DNA from: Anammoximicrobium sp032229885 | GTDB lineage: Bacteria; Planctomycetota; Planctomycetia; Pirellulales; Pirellulaceae | Assembly: GCA_032229885.1 (NCBI GenBank) | Contig: JAVYAJ010000344.1 | Span: 1 to 42,871, forward strand | Direction of reading: 5' to 3' | Length of the DNA stretch: 42,871 nucleotides | Shown here: piece after piece, positions 42,571 through 42,871 of the stretch | How the letters are laid out: each line of letters opens with the position of its first letter | Position numbering within the stretch: position 1 is the first letter of the stretch | Position numbers and translations under genes: made by a program | Notes under the pieces: generated by a model | What the model was told of the DNA's origin: nothing | Seen by the model: the letters and a program-made list of their open reading frames with translations, nothing else | Database searches by the model: none

Positions 42571-42871
42571 ATGGAAGGCCGCCAGCCGAGACCGTTTGAC
42601 GTCGAACAGCACCTTGCGCTGTTTCCCTACCACGCGATGGTGCGCAACGTCGCCGCCGTGGCGTGTCATTTCAATCCGCATCGCAGCGTGGCGCGACGCC
42701 GTTGCGTCGACGCATTCGCCAGACAATATCCGGCCATCGGGCTCGATCTGTTCATCGCCGAAGGATCGCTCGACGGCAGGTGGGAGATTCCCGACGGGCC
42801 GCGCGTCTACCGTTTCGACATCGATCCTCAGACTTGCTTGTTCGCCAAGGAAAACCTGCTGAACCTCGCGA
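42571..42871 (+). CDS. Partial gene, possible glycosyltransferase-like protein (cut by window end)
   Basis: From ATG 42571 the frame stays open to the last base (100 full codons). The product runs MEGRQPRPFDVEQHLALFPY, then NVAAVACHFNPHRSVARR, IGLDLFIAEGSLDGRWEIP and FAKENLLNLA. The plan 'VAVV-x-FNP ... -LFIAE ... -KE-LLNLA' resembles the first strands of a family of glycosyltransferase-like (GT-A fold) proteins in which a donor-binding core follows. The catalytic DxD region would lie past the window, so this is a tentative call. The start has only a weak ribosome binding site. Confidence 0.5.
   Translation, partial: MEGRQPRPFDVEQHLALFPYHAMVRNVAAVACHFNPHRSVARRRCVDAFARQYPAIGLDLFIAEGSLDGRWEIPDGPRVYRFDIDPQTCLFAKENLLNLA

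Noticed and set aside
42490..42726. 78-codon minus frame near the window end
   Set aside because: It is antisense to the better supported partial frame from 42571; its only coherent part is the short tail, which matches no family.

Overview
The window reads as chromosomal DNA of a GC-rich planctomycete (Planctomycetota, probably Pirellulales-like). The clues are the secreted LamG/propeller, FG-GAP and glycosidase-like proteins, an LplT-PlsC-acyl-ACP-synthetase fusion, a Ser/Thr kinase fused to a degenerate receiver, a stand-alone rpsD, and intergenic spaces full of short palindromic repeats. The assignment is an inference from gene content and style; no rRNA or tRNA gene was seen.

Region 1 (about 1-7.9 kb) is a defence island. 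It holds a type I restriction-modification locus, hsdM (with an apparent frameshift), hsdS and hsdR. Between hsdS and hsdR lie what looks like the 3' stump of a zeta-toxin-like ATPase gene and a 62-residue small protein that may have been its partner. About 270 bp past hsdR is one isolated 29-bp unit that looks like a type I-E CRISPR repeat, with no array and no cas genes.

Region 2 (7.9-18.3 kb) has a secreted M16 zinc protease (minus), a secreted LamG protein with a seven-bladed propeller set inside the LamG fold, asnS, and a convergent 1192-residue MFS/acyltransferase/AMP-ligase fusion. Region 3 (18.7-22.5 kb) is a plus-strand row of three envelope genes: a truncated secretin-like protein, an alpha/alpha-toroid (squalene-cyclase-like) protein, and a single-pass membrane protein.

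Region 4 (23.1-28.9 kb, minus) is the pyruvate dehydrogenase operon in the order lpdA-aceE-aceF. Region 5 (29.3-34.7 kb, minus) holds rpsD, an FG-GAP seven-repeat protein, a YqjM-type old yellow enzyme and proA. Region 6 (35-42.9 kb) holds recG, the kinase/pseudo-receiver, a glycosidase-like secreted protein, an IS66 transposase remnant, and the start of a gene cut by the window edge.

The least explained signal is in the spacers. A structured dispersed repeat family occurs at 141-239 (inverted), 31627-31962, 32094-32135 and 41391-41657. It is built of G+C-rich hairpins, one copy abuts the IS66 remnant, and one copy ends at a gene's stop codon. Separate palindromic elements lie at 22513-22837 and 31976-32037.
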